Positions 10,146 through 18,651 of a stretch of DNA of 64,000 nt are shown piece after piece. Within the stretch, counting starts at the first letter, position 1. Every line of letters starts with the position of its first letter. The stretch is from Niastella soli (GTDB lineage Bacteria; Bacteroidota; Bacteroidia; Chitinophagales; Chitinophagaceae): positions 372,001 to 436,000 of the forward strand of contig NZ_JAGHKO010000010.1 in the NCBI RefSeq assembly GCF_017742245.1, in the 5' to 3' direction. The position numbers and the translations under genes are program-made. The notes beneath the pieces are model-generated. The model had not been told where the DNA came from. It ran no database searches and saw only the letters and a program-made list of their open reading frames with translations.

Positions 10146-11264
10146 ATGAAAACGCGTTTAACGTCACTTTCCCAGAACATTATTATGTTTAGCCGCTACC
10201 TTCGGCAACATGGGTTTACCGTTGGTATAGAGGAAGAAACCCTTATTCTGAGATCGCTGGAACAATTTGATTACATCAGCCAGGAGTCGTTCTTTCTTTT
10301 GCTGAAAATGATCATCTGCCGTAGCAAAGCCAACCTCGATGACTTTGACAATCTCTTCCGCCAGTACTGGAAACAACTCGATCGTTTGTTGGATACCAAG
10401 CATAAAGAAGCAGCAAAAAAGAAAAAGCCGCCCACCCCCGAAGCGCAATTTGCACAGCTCAGTGCCTGGTTAAAAGGCAATCCCAAAAAAGAAACAGAAG
10501 AAACCGCCAGTTACAGCATCAGGGAATCATTAACACAAAAAGACTTTTCCGCCATACCCGACCATGAAGTAGCCGAGCTAATGAAAGCCATCCGCAGTTT
10601 ATCGCGACGGCTGGCCGCCAAAGCCAACCGACGGTACGAACTATCGAACAGGGTCGATCTGCCCGATCTGCGGCAAACCTTACGAAAGAACCTGCGCCGG
10701 GGAGGTGAGTTGATCGACATCATACATCGCCGCCCCAAACGTAACCGCGTAAAACTATTAATGCTGTGCGATGTAAGCAAATCGATGGAATTGTACTCGA
10801 GCTTTCTGTTGCAGTTCTTATACGCTTTTCAACAGGTATACGCCCGGATGGAAACGTTTATCTTCAGTACCACACTGCAACGAATAACACCCATGCTGAA
10901 ACAAAAATATTTCCAGGAAGCACTGGAATTACTCAGTACCGGAAACGAAGGCTGGAACAGTGGCACCCGCATCGGAGAATCCCTGAATGCGTTTATTACC
11001 GGCTATGGCAACAAATTGATCGACCCCAAAACTATTGTAATTATACTAAGTGATGGCTGGGACACGGGCAATATTGACCTCCTGAAAGAAAGCATGCACC
11101 AGATACACACCAAGGCCAAAAAGGTGATCTGGCTAAACCCGCTCGCCGGCTATGGTGCCTATAAACCGGAAGTTGCCGGAATGAAGGCGGCCATGCCCTT
11201 TATAGATGTGTTTGCCCCGGTTTATAATATTGCTAGTTTGAGAAGACTTGCGAAATGGATCTAA
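10146..11264 (+). CDS. coxE: CoxE-like von Willebrand factor A domain protein
   Basis: 372 aa. The C-terminal VWA domain carries the MIDAS motif DVSKSM (near residue 208) and IILSDGWDTG downstream; the N-terminal half is basic and helical. CoxE partners with the CoxD AAA+ ATPase, as in other MoxR-VWA chaperone pairs, and is likely needed to activate the molybdenum enzyme. It is the last gene of the cluster, 37 bp after coxD, and ends just before a large inverted heptamer repeat. No XdhC/CoxF-type maturation gene follows within the window. Confidence 0.88.
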   Translation: MKTRLTSLSQNIIMFSRYLRQHGFTVGIEEETLILRSLEQFDYISQESFFLLLKMIICRSKANLDDFDNLFRQYWKQLDRLLDTKHKEAAKKKKPPTPEAQFAQLSAWLKGNPKKETEETASYSIRESLTQKDFSAIPDHEVAELMKAIRSLSRRLAAKANRRYELSNRVDLPDLRQTLRKNLRRGGELIDIIHRRPKRNRVKLLMLCDVSKSMELYSSFLLQFLYAFQQVYARMETFIFSTTLQRITPMLKQKYFQEALELLSTGNEGWNSGTRIGESLNAFITGYGNKLIDPKTIVIILSDGWDTGNIDLLKESMHQIHTKAKKVIWLNPLAGYGAYKPEVAGMKAAMPFIDVFAPVYNIASLRRLAKWI

Positions 11265-11270
11265 GCTGCT

Positions 11271-11343
11271 GAAATAAGAAGTAGGAAGTAAGAGGTAAGA
11301 AAATCAGCCCCTTCCTACTTCGTACCTCCTACCTCTTATTTCG
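11271..11343. terminator. Inverted heptamer-repeat hairpin between convergent genes
   Basis: The left arm (gaaataagaagtagg, aagtaagaggtaag) pairs with the right arm (cttcctacttcg, tacctcctacctcttatttc). They form an imperfect stem of about 30 bp built from AAGTAGG units in opposite orientations. It lies between coxE (plus) and the DHFR-like gene (minus), where a bidirectional terminator is expected. Termination is inferred from placement. Confidence 0.6.
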
Positions 11344-11394
11344 TTTTCTTATAAACACTCAAGCTCGTTATTAGCATACGGCAATTCAACGATC

Positions 11395-11961
11395 TTACGC
11401 TTTCTCGTAACCCAGACAAACCACTCCATTAGAAAACGACTTACTTTTCACCAGTTTCAACTCTGCAGGCAATTGGGTGTTGTTGAACAAAGGAGTGCCA
11501 CCGCCCACCAACACGGGGTTCACAAACAACCAGAACTCATCGATCAATCCATATTGCATTAAGGAATGGGCTGCAGAGGGGCTTCCGAAGATAAGGATCT
11601 CTGAACCGGCCTGCTGTTTCAATGACTTTATCCGGTGCTCCACATCCTCACTGATGATGATGGTATTGGGTCGCTGCTGTCCTTTCATGGTTTTTGACAA
11701 CACCACTTTATCCACCTTGTTGTACCAGGCGCCATGTTCTTTTTCGTGTTTGGTAGCATTAGGTTTATCAGGAGCCGTTGGCCAGTAGGCATCCATCATT
11801 TCGTAAGTAACGCGGCCATACAAAGCCATATCAGCAAGATTTGTTCGATCGCCGACATAGTCAAAGATCTCTTCATCTACTTTTATAAAACCCATACCCC
11901 CGTTGGGATCGGTAACAAAACCATCAAGGCTTACGTGCATGAATAAAACCAGTCGTCGCAT
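11395..11961 (-). CDS. Dihydrofolate reductase/RibD C-terminal family protein
   Basis: 188 aa. It shows the DHFR-like fold of the RibD-C/YwjB group: N-terminal MRRLVLFMHVSLDGFV, then MALYGRVTYEMMDAYWPT, and EILIFGSPSAAHSLMQYGLIDEFW followed by VNPVLVGGGTPLF. These proteins bind NADPH, but their substrates are mostly unknown; it is not a standard FolA. A TAnnTTTG-like box lies upstream at 11982-11989 (complement). The gene is convergent with coxE and appears monocistronic. Confidence 0.87.
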   Translation of the reverse strand: MRRLVLFMHVSLDGFVTDPNGGMGFIKVDEEIFDYVGDRTNLADMALYGRVTYEMMDAYWPTAPDKPNATKHEKEHGAWYNKVDKVVLSKTMKGQQRPNTIIISEDVEHRIKSLKQQAGSEILIFGSPSAAHSLMQYGLIDEFWLFVNPVLVGGGTPLFNNTQLPAELKLVKSKSFSNGVVCLGYEKA

Positions 11962-11981
11962 ATAGGTATTTTTTGAGAGAA

Positions 11982-11989
11982 CAAACCTA
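11982..11989 (-). promoter_or_regulatory. Putative Bacteroidota -7 element (TAGGTTTG)
   Basis: The complement reads TAGGTTTG, an exact TAnnTTTG match 20 bp before the start codon of the DHFR-like gene. No clear -33 TTG is seen, so the call is tentative. Confidence 0.35.
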
Positions 11990-12050
11990 CGCCTGAAAAC
12001 TGGTTTTACCGGGGGTGAAATGCGACAATATACAGGGGCAACTCCGTCAA

Positions 12051-13277
12051 TTAAAAATAGGTAGAGAACCCGAACTGAAAACCCGCAATTTTGGAAGGCG
12101 GATTACCTAAAATATCATGTTGTGTATTATGGCGGTAATTCAATCTGATCACCGTTTGTGGGGTCGGCCGCCAGCTGATAGCTGGTACAAAGGCAAACAC
12201 CTCATCCGAAATTTTGCCAGCGGTCGATTTAAAAGTGCCTTTGTTCCAATCTACATACTCCAGTCGCAGCGCCACATTCAGAACGGCCTTTTCAAAACCC
12301 ATCATAGGCTGTTTGAGCACGGGCTGCACAATATCAACAAATCCGCCCTGTTGGTTACGGCCGTATTGTTCGGTATATGTTTCCGGTACATCCACATGCA
12401 CCCAGGCCCATTCGCCATTGATGTAGGTATTTGATTTAGGCAGGGTGGTATTAAAATCAATGGCAAACACATTCACCGGTCTTTTTTTATCGAGCGTTAA
12501 TCCATCTTCCTGGTACTTATTATAAATACCGCCCATATACGAAAGCCCCAACTCCCCTACCTTCCGGTTCTTAACCGCTATCTTACCGGTAAACAGTGGA
12601 CTGCCATTAAAACTTTCTTCAAACCGGTCGGCATTTTCTTTGGAGGCGGGCAGAAAGGTTTTACCCTCCTCATTGTTGATGATCTTGTCGTCGAACCCAT
12701 TGGTGAAATAGGCTTCATAGGCATATACCCAGTCCTTCACATACTTTTTCCCAAATATGCCAAAGCCAACATTGCTCCAGGTTGCTGGCAGCATTTGGGT
12801 GGCCGAAATGGGCCGGTCGATAAACTCCCATTTAGGGCCATCGTGATTTTGGTTGAATGCGCCAATCGGATTCATCACAACCCCGCCACGAAAATTCAAC
12901 AGGGGCGACAGCTCAAAATCAACAGAGGCAAACTCTATGTTGATCTCCTTTGTGCCATCTTCAAATTCTATTTCACTTAAGAATTTTATGCGTTTGGCAA
13001 TAGAAGAAGAAACGAAGAGCGTCAACCGCCGCATCTGGAACTGATGCCCTTCACTGATGCCATTTTCTTTCAGGTACTGATAATTGGCTTCTACATAACC
13101 GCCCAGCGCCACAGGCAGTTTACCCAATTGTAAGAACGGGCGATTGTAGATGGCGTCCATATTCATCTTTAGGCCACTTGTATCTTTTTCGGTTTGACGC
13201 AGCAGCACCGGGTCTATCTGTGCCAACAAGGCTGCAGATGAACAAAGCAACATTGTTAATAAGTAATACTGTTTCAT
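12051..13277 (-). CDS. Outer-membrane porin, phosphate-selective porin O/P-like
   Basis: 408 aa from the ATG at 13277, chosen because it gives a signal peptide (MKQYYLLTMLLCSSAALLAQ); an upstream in-frame ATG at 13322 would bury it. The body alternates polar and apolar residues as in a beta-barrel, with FRGGVVMNPIGAFN, FIDRPISATQMLP and a C-terminal aromatic (FGFSTYF). This fits the OprP/OprO-like family. Downstream of the Rieske and di-haem cytochrome genes on the same strand, separated by a 97-bp gap with a perfect inverted repeat. Solute unknown. Confidence 0.8.
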   Translation of the reverse strand: MKQYYLLTMLLCSSAALLAQIDPVLLRQTEKDTSGLKMNMDAIYNRPFLQLGKLPVALGGYVEANYQYLKENGISEGHQFQMRRLTLFVSSSIAKRIKFLSEIEFEDGTKEINIEFASVDFELSPLLNFRGGVVMNPIGAFNQNHDGPKWEFIDRPISATQMLPATWSNVGFGIFGKKYVKDWVYAYEAYFTNGFDDKIINNEEGKTFLPASKENADRFEESFNGSPLFTGKIAVKNRKVGELGLSYMGGIYNKYQEDGLTLDKKRPVNVFAIDFNTTLPKSNTYINGEWAWVHVDVPETYTEQYGRNQQGGFVDIVQPVLKQPMMGFEKAVLNVALRLEYVDWNKGTFKSTAGKISDEVFAFVPAISWRPTPQTVIRLNYRHNTQHDILGNPPSKIAGFQFGFSTYF

Positions 13278-13318
13278 CTGATATTTATTATTTTTTAGGG
13301 GGGGCCAGATGGAACTTA

Positions 13319-13369
13319 CCATGATAAAATTTTCATTGCTTTATACAGATAATGAAAATTTTATCATGG
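13319..13369. repeat. Perfect 19-bp inverted repeat in the porin/Rieske gap
   Basis: The arms ccatgataaaattttcatt (13319-13337) and its exact reverse complement (13351-13369) flank a 13-nt spacer. The stem is AT-rich with no T-tract. It could be an operator, an mRNA processing or stability hairpin, or an attenuator between the Rieske and porin genes. Confidence 0.9.
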
Positions 13370-13374
13370 ACGTT

Positions 13375-13821
13375 TCATACTTTTCTCAGATCGATAAATA
13401 ATTCATTGTTGTTTACCATAACGGGGAAACTGCGCAGGTCTTTATCGGCGGGGCCGTTGGTAACCTTTCCTTTATTGTTGAACTCACTCCCATGTGCCGA
13501 ACATTGCAGCTGATCACCGGAGGCCTGTAATTCAGCGCCCTGGTGGGTGCATTGCATCCAAACGGCGCTGTATTCGGTTTCGCCAAAGCGATAGACATAG
13601 ATTGGATATTTCAGGCTGTCGTTTCGTACAATGATGAATGGCCGGTAACCAGTTTTGCCTTTCTTATTCATCTTAAATTCATCGGCGCTTACGGTAATGC
13701 CATCCTGACCTATGGTGCCACTGGTATAGCGGGTGGAGGAACAGGACGACAATAAACCTGATACAGCGGTTGCGCCCAAACAGGCGGAGCAACTATTTAC
13801 AAGAAATTCTCTGCGGTTCAT
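13375..13821 (-). CDS. Rieske [2Fe-2S] domain protein, exported
   Basis: 148 aa. The N-terminus (MNRREFLVNS, then a hydrophobic stretch ending LLSSC) resembles a Tat-type or lipoprotein leader. The Rieske cluster ligands are C91-T-H93 and C107-SA-H110 (QCTHQGAEL and QCSAHGSEF), the usual CxH...CxxH pattern. It probably carries one electron in the periplasm. Located 33 bp downstream of the di-haem cytochrome gene on the same strand, so the two may form one electron-transfer unit. Partner proteins beyond this gene set are not visible. Confidence 0.9.
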   Translation of the reverse strand: MNRREFLVNSCSACLGATAVSGLLSSCSSTRYTSGTIGQDGITVSADEFKMNKKGKTGYRPFIIVRNDSLKYPIYVYRFGETEYSAVWMQCTHQGAELQASGDQLQCSAHGSEFNNKGKVTNGPADKDLRSFPVMVNNNELFIDLRKV

Positions 13822-13854
13822 TAGCGTGAATTAAATTTCTTAATCTTTCCGGAA

Positions 13855-15054
13855 TTATAGTGATTCAAGGAATTTGATCAGCAAAACCTGATCGGCGGCT
13901 GATAATTTTTGAAAAAGCTCATTGCTGGCCTTTCCTTCGCCCCCATGGCCTTTGATGGCATCTTCAATGGTTGAAGCCCGCCCATCATGCAGTAAGTAGT
14001 ATTGTCCACCCTGCGAGTTTTTCGAGAGGCCCAATCCCCACAAGGGTGGCGTTCGCCATTCTTCAGTCAACGCCGAACCTTCCGTATACCCATCATTCAA
14101 ACCAGGGCCCATATCATGTAACAACAGATCGGTATATGGGTGAAATGTTTTATTGGCCAGTGCTGCAATGGAGCAATCGCCTGTCTTTAATTCGGGGATA
14201 TGGCATTTGGCACAACCGATGCTCGTGAACAACTGCTTCCCGCTGATCACATCGGCATCATTCTCATTTCGCTGGATCGGCGCTTTCAGTGTTCTTAAAT
14301 AAAATACAAGGTCCAGCACTTTCTGGTTCGTTACCTCAGGATCGAGGTCCTGGTGGGTATACGAATCATAAGGTTCGTAAGTTGAAACAATGCCCATATC
14401 CTGGTTGTAAGCATTGGCGGTTTGTTGCATCAGGTCGTAAACGGCAGCCTTTTTACCAAACCGACCAATGTATTTGTTATTACGCTCCACGGTGCCGGGA
14501 CGATGGGTGATATACACAGGCAGCGTTATCCAATTTACACGCCCCGATATTCCATCGCCGTCGGCATCGTGTTCATCAGCTAAAGAAAGGATCGTATGAT
14601 CAGTCACCGCATCCAGAAAGCCCAAACCAGTATTCGCCGGCGGTGTGAATTTTGAAAAAGTAGCGCCCAGGGGTATCTGTTCCGGCATAAAAGAAGGAAG
14701 CGCCCGATTTTGTAATTGCGGGCCACCCAATTGCATGAATTTATTTCCAGTACTATCGGTTTGTCCAAACCGCGTTAATGTAGTGAAAGGATGTCCCTTG
14801 CCATCCCCGGCATGGCAACTGCCACAACTGGTGGAAACGAACAGCGGCCCTAACCCATTGGCTGCAGTAAACACATCGTCATTGAACGCCACATCGCCCC
14901 GCAGGAACAACTGATGTTGTTCGCCAGTCAATCCTTCAATGGGGCCATCCAGAATGGAGTCATGTGCAGGTGCTCCCGGCAAGATCTTCTCACAGGCAAT
15001 TGCCACCAAAATAACAGTAATGAGCGCACCCATCACCAGCCATTGCTTTTTCAT
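13855..15054 (-). CDS. Di-haem cytochrome c oxidoreductase (DHOR/DUF1111 family)
   Basis: 399 aa. The N-terminal lipoprotein leader ends VAIAC (C21). Two c-type haem sites are visible: C77GSCH81 and C281AKCH285. A calcium-loop-like stretch (DADGDGISGR) and the closing LHDGRASTIEDAI are typical of the di-haem oxidoreductase family, often annotated as thiol oxidoreductase. It should sit in the periplasm, membrane-anchored. First gene after a good TTG-N19-TATTTTTG promoter, next to a DtxR-type palindrome, so metal-dependent control is plausible. Substrate unknown. Confidence 0.9.
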   Translation of the reverse strand: MKKQWLVMGALITVILVAIACEKILPGAPAHDSILDGPIEGLTGEQHQLFLRGDVAFNDDVFTAANGLGPLFVSTSCGSCHAGDGKGHPFTTLTRFGQTDSTGNKFMQLGGPQLQNRALPSFMPEQIPLGATFSKFTPPANTGLGFLDAVTDHTILSLADEHDADGDGISGRVNWITLPVYITHRPGTVERNNKYIGRFGKKAAVYDLMQQTANAYNQDMGIVSTYEPYDSYTHQDLDPEVTNQKVLDLVFYLRTLKAPIQRNENDADVISGKQLFTSIGCAKCHIPELKTGDCSIAALANKTFHPYTDLLLHDMGPGLNDGYTEGSALTEEWRTPPLWGLGLSKNSQGGQYYLLHDGRASTIEDAIKGHGGEGKASNELFQKLSAADQVLLIKFLESL

Positions 15055-15074
15055 AAACAGAGATTAAAGTTGTC

Positions 15075-15104
15075 CAAAAATAAATAATTAGATCAACAAA
15101 ACAA
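15075..15104 (-). promoter_or_regulatory. Bacteroidota-type promoter of the di-haem cytochrome gene set
   Basis: On the minus strand TTG (complement 15102-15104) is followed by 19 nt and then TATTTTTG (complement 15075-15082). This is an exact match to the -33/-7 pattern TTG-N19-TAnnTTTG. The start codon is about 20 bp downstream. Confidence 0.65.
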
Positions 15105-15110
15105 GAAAAA

Positions 15111-15124
15111 TTAGGCGAGCCTAA
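15111..15124. promoter_or_regulatory. DtxR/IdeR-type palindromic operator
   Basis: TTAGGC-GA-GCCTAA is a perfect dyad. It resembles the half-site TTAGG...CCTAA of DtxR/IdeR boxes. It lies between the divergent cytochrome and dtxR-family genes, 6 bp upstream of the cytochrome promoter -33 element and 53 bp before the regulator start codon. Confidence 0.7.
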
Positions 15125-15176
15125 TATTATAGCTTTTGTCCATCTTTCCCTAATTTGCCCAAAAAATAACGCGCAC

Positions 15177-15833
15177 GTGCATTCATCTGCAGAAGAAAAC
15201 TATCTGAAAGCCATCTATAAGTTGCAGGAAGCCAACGGTGAAATGGTAGCCACCTCCGCCCTGGCACAGGTATTGGGCATTCACATGGCTTCCGTTACCG
15301 ATATGCTTAAGAAAATGAGCACCAAAAAGCTGGTGGCTTATCAAAAATCAAAAGGGTTTAAACTCACGGAAAAAGGCAGGCTGGCAGCCATTGGCATCAT
15401 TCGCAAGCACCGGTTATGGGAAGTATTCCTGGTTGATAAACTGGGATTCCGCTGGGATGAGGTACATGAAATTGCCGAGCAGCTGGAGCATATTCATAGC
15501 CAGGACCTGATAGACAAACTGGACGCCTATCTTGATTTCCCAAAAACCGATCCACATGGCGATCCCATCCCCGATGCCAAAGGCATCTTCGCTATCAGCA
15601 AATCGGTATTACTGGCATCTTTGACGCCTGGCAGTCAGGGTAAGTTCACGGGCGTTACCGATCACTCCTCAGCCTTTTTGAATTACCTCGACAAGATTGG
15701 CCTTTCCCTGGGTGATACTATAAAAGTGAAAGAAGTGGAAGAATTTGACAAGAATTACACCCTGTTGTTGAAGGGAAAAAAATCGGTGGTGGTAAGTTTT
15801 AAAGTGGCCAACAGTTTATTGATCAGCGAATAA
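15177..15833 (+). CDS. DtxR/MntR family metal-dependent transcriptional repressor
   Basis: 218 aa from a GTG start at 15177 (HSSAEENYLKAIYKLQ is the usual family N-terminus). The winged helix occupies about residues 1-70. The dimerisation/metal region follows (RKHRLWEVFLVDKLGF, then EIAEQLEHIHS with the E-x2-EH ligands). A C-terminal FeoA/SH3-like domain is at about 140-218. It probably senses Fe(II) or Mn(II), binds the TTAGGCGAGCCTAA site upstream and controls itself and the divergent cytochrome gene set. The metal identity cannot be read from sequence. Confidence 0.92.
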   Translation: MHSSAEENYLKAIYKLQEANGEMVATSALAQVLGIHMASVTDMLKKMSTKKLVAYQKSKGFKLTEKGRLAAIGIIRKHRLWEVFLVDKLGFRWDEVHEIAEQLEHIHSQDLIDKLDAYLDFPKTDPHGDPIPDAKGIFAISKSVLLASLTPGSQGKFTGVTDHSSAFLNYLDKIGLSLGDTIKVKEVEEFDKNYTLLLKGKKSVVVSFKVANSLLISE

Positions 15834-15881
15834 AATAATACCACAAAAAAGATTTATTATTGGTGCTCTTTAAGTTATACC

Positions 15882-16754
15882 ATGTCCTTAAGCAATCCTA
15901 TACTGGAACTCAACAAATCGGCGGTGAATGTACCTTTTGAGATACACACCACAGAATGGATAGCGCAAAACCGGTTCCAGCAAAACGAAGGTCCGCACCG
16001 GCATAATTATTTTGCGATCATTTGGGTAAAAAAAGGCACAGGCACGCATTTGATCGACCTGGAGCAATATGAACTGGAAGATAATACTGTTTACTGTATT
16101 ACACCCGGACAGGTGCATGATCTTAAAGCAACCGGCCCCATAGAAGGTTATGTGATCTCTTTTATGGCCGAGTTCCTGGGCGGCGGCGAAGAGAATTATG
16201 ACCTGCTGTTCAATACCGGCTTGTTCTATACATTTTCCAACTCACCAGTAATAAAAGTAAGTTGGGATATGGGTGAAGAAATGCAGGACGCCGTTAACAA
16301 GATGCTGAAGGAGTTCAATAACTTCTTCCTTTTGCGGGCCGAAATCCTGCGCGGTTTCCTGAAGATCTTCCTGATCTACCTAACCCGGCAATACGAACGG
16401 CCAAAAGAAAATGAAGCACACTCAAAAAGCATTGACCTGGTAAAACAATTCTTTGCGCTGGTAGAAAAGCAGTACACTACCAAAAAGATGGTTACCGATT
16501 ATGCTGAAGAACTGGCCGTTACCCCCAACCATCTGAACGAAGTGGTAAAGAAAATAACCGGTTCCCCCGCCAGTCATCATATTCAACAACGGATTATCCT
16601 GGAAGCCAAAAGGCAGGCCGTGTATTCCAGGGTTACCATGAAAGAAATTGCCTACCAGCTGGGATTTGACGATACCGCCCACTTTAGTAAATTTTTCAAA
16701 AACGCGTCCGGCGAAAACTTTACTGATTTCCGGAACAAGAACCAAAAAGAATGA
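15882..16754 (+). CDS. AraC family transcriptional regulator
   Basis: 290 aa. The N-terminal cupin-like sensor starts at about residue 20 (GPHRHNYFAIIWVKKGTGTH). The C-terminal double helix-turn-helix spans about 190-290, with LAVTPNHLNEVVKKITG and MKEIAYQLGFDDTAHFSKFF followed by KNASGENFTDFR. Located 48 bp after the DtxR gene and 84 bp before the first YceI gene, all on the plus strand. Local control of the YceI/MhqO/MhqD group is possible but not shown. Confidence 0.93.
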   Translation: MSLSNPILELNKSAVNVPFEIHTTEWIAQNRFQQNEGPHRHNYFAIIWVKKGTGTHLIDLEQYELEDNTVYCITPGQVHDLKATGPIEGYVISFMAEFLGGGEENYDLLFNTGLFYTFSNSPVIKVSWDMGEEMQDAVNKMLKEFNNFFLLRAEILRGFLKIFLIYLTRQYERPKENEAHSKSIDLVKQFFALVEKQYTTKKMVTDYAEELAVTPNHLNEVVKKITGSPASHHIQQRIILEAKRQAVYSRVTMKEIAYQLGFDDTAHFSKFFKNASGENFTDFRNKNQKE

Positions 16755-16838
16755 TCCAACCCATAAAATATACAACATTATCCTGCGATCATCAATTGCC
16801 TGATGCACTGATATTCTGTTATTTTGACATTTGAAATT

Positions 16839-17381
16839 ATGAGCACAAGCGTAAAACAAGCAACCTGGGCCATCGACCCCATACACTCAACCATCCGGTT
16901 CGATGCCAAATACCTGTTGATCAGTACTGTATCAGGCTGGTTCAGAGAGTTTGAAGGAACTGTGGTGAGCGGCCAGGATGGTTTTTGCAATAGCGAGATC
17001 AATCTCACCATATATGTAAATGCATTGACTACCGGTAATGATGAGCGGGACAACCACCTGCGTTCACCCGATTTCTTTGATGCAAAACAGTACCCGATGA
17101 TCCAGTTCAGATCAACCACTGTTAGCATGCAGGAAAAGAATATAGCAGTAACCGGCATATTAACGGTTAAAGGTGTAGAACATCCATTCTCCTTTACCGC
17201 CAATTTTTTGGGTATGTGCGCCGACCCCATGGGTAATACCAAGGCTGGATTTGATATGGACACCGTACTAAACCGTAAAGATTTTAATATTACCTGGAAC
17301 CAGCTGTTCGACAAGAATGGTTTATTACTAAGCGATGAAGTAAAAGTTCACTGCGATCTGCAGCTGTTAAAACTTAGTTAA
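16839..17381 (+). CDS. YceI family lipid-binding protein (first paralogue)
   Basis: 180 aa from the ATG at 16839; an upstream TTG at 16824 adds five residues and is less likely. The YceI lipocalin-like fold is indicated by WAIDPIHSTIRFDAKYLLIS, a segment DERDNHLRSPDFFDA, and TKAGFDMDTVLNRKDFNITW. YceI proteins bind polyisoprenoid chains such as quinones. E. coli YceI is periplasmic; this one has no leader, so it should be cytosolic. A second paralogue is at 18018. Confidence 0.9.
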   Translation: MSTSVKQATWAIDPIHSTIRFDAKYLLISTVSGWFREFEGTVVSGQDGFCNSEINLTIYVNALTTGNDERDNHLRSPDFFDAKQYPMIQFRSTTVSMQEKNIAVTGILTVKGVEHPFSFTANFLGMCADPMGNTKAGFDMDTVLNRKDFNITWNQLFDKNGLLLSDEVKVHCDLQLLKLS

Positions 17382-18017
17382 GGCAGAAGGCAGAGGGCAA
17401 TGGGCAATGGGCAATTTCCGACTAATAGCTATACTCGCTTCAGGCAAACGGCAGACGGCAGAAGGCAGAAGGCAAACGGTTTCCGATTTTTCGGATTGTT
17501 GCAATGTCGCGAAATCGCTCATAACTCACCACTGACCACTCACTTTCTCGCCTACGGCTCGAACGCTCACTCTTCCTACTTAACCTGAGCCCTCGACTAC
17601 GCTCGGTCTCACGGCCCCACCTTCGATCCTTCGACTCCGCTCAGGACGCTCAGGGTCTTGCTAAACGTCAACTTCCTACTTCTTACCTCTTACTTCCTAC
17701 CGCCCCTATCCCCCTGTCAACTCTTTCAACTCCGTCAACTCTATCAACTTGTATTCCTGATCAACTGGTTAACTGATCAACTGGCCAACCTCTTACCCAC
17801 TCCCTTATCACCCTTATCAACTCTATCAACTTCCCGATCAACTCCCCCTATGGCTCCTAAATTGCAGCTACTAACCCATTATATATCACCGCATTCTTAC
17901 ACTCCCCATAAAATGTACAACAGATTCCATTATATCACTATTCTCTACCACCTATTTCCGAGCGAAATTTGTGGAGTCAATAAATGATAATAACAACAAC
18001 CAAAAAAATACAAACAA
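17382..18017. repeat. Dense repeat mosaic between two yceI paralogues
   Basis: In order: GGCAGAA and GGGCAAT heptamers (17383-17415), the linker tccgactaatagctatactcg (17417-17437; identical copy at 29335-29355), more GGCAGAC/GGCAGAA units (17446-17478), and CTCGACTACGCTCGG and CTTCGACTCCGCTCAGG elements (17592-17652). CCTACTT heptamers (17671-17701), CAACTCTTT-type 9-mers (17718-17752), a gatcaactggttaac element, and further 9-mers (to about 17848) follow. No gene is visible. The last 80 bases look like ordinary promoter DNA. Confidence 0.8.
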
Positions 18018-18551
18018 ATGGCACAAGTTAAATGGACCCTCGATCCGATGCACAGTGAAATTACTTTTAAAGTAAAACACCTTATGATCAGTACCGTTAG
18101 CGGACGTTTCAACACCTTTAATGTAACCGCCAGCACTGAAGGCGACAATTTCAGCAAAGTGAATTCCGTTGAAACTACAATTGATGTATCCTCTATCGAT
18201 ACCAACAACGAGCAAAGAGATGGCCACCTGAAATCTGACGATTTTTTCAGCGTTGGCAATCACAACCAGATCGCTTTCAAAAGCAGCAAACTGGAGCTGA
18301 ATGGCGAAGAAGGTAAACTGACCGGTGACTTAACCATCAAAGGTATCACCAAACCGGTAGTATTAACAGTTGAGTCTGGTGGCGTGGTAGTTGACCCTTA
18401 CGGACAAACAAAAGCTGGTTTTACTGTTAATGGTAAAATAAGCAGAAAAGAATTTGGTTTAACTTGGAGTGCAGTAACTGAAGCAGGTAATGTAGTAGTA
18501 GGTGATGATATTCGCTTCAATGCTGAGATACAATTGGTAAAACAAGCTTAA
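18018..18551 (+). CDS. YceI family lipid-binding protein (second paralogue)
   Basis: 177 aa, without a leader, like its neighbour. The motifs align with the first copy (WTLDPMHSEITFKVKHLMIS, NEQRDGHLKSDDFFSV, TKAGFTVNGKISRKEFGLTW), so the pair is a tandem duplication followed by considerable divergence. It probably binds an isoprenoid or amphiphile in the cytosol. A stem-loop with 13-bp arms follows at 18564-18604, before the MhqO-like gene. Confidence 0.92.
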   Translation: MAQVKWTLDPMHSEITFKVKHLMISTVSGRFNTFNVTASTEGDNFSKVNSVETTIDVSSIDTNNEQRDGHLKSDDFFSVGNHNQIAFKSSKLELNGEEGKLTGDLTIKGITKPVVLTVESGGVVVDPYGQTKAGFTVNGKISRKEFGLTWSAVTEAGNVVVGDDIRFNAEIQLVKQA

Positions 18552-18563
18552 TGTTCATGGCCT

Positions 18564-18604
18564 GGGTGAAACACCTCCCCTGTCGAAAGGCAGGTGTTTC
18601 ACCC
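18564..18604. other. Intergenic stem-loop after the second yceI
   Basis: The arms gggtgaaacacct and aggtgtttcaccc are perfectly complementary over 13 bp with a 15-nt loop. No T-tract follows, so it may be an mRNA 3'-end or processing hairpin rather than a classic terminator. Confidence 0.6.
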
Positions 18605-18651
18605 GGAATCAGCCGGATAAACCTTAGCCTTTCACATTAGAACTTACAATT

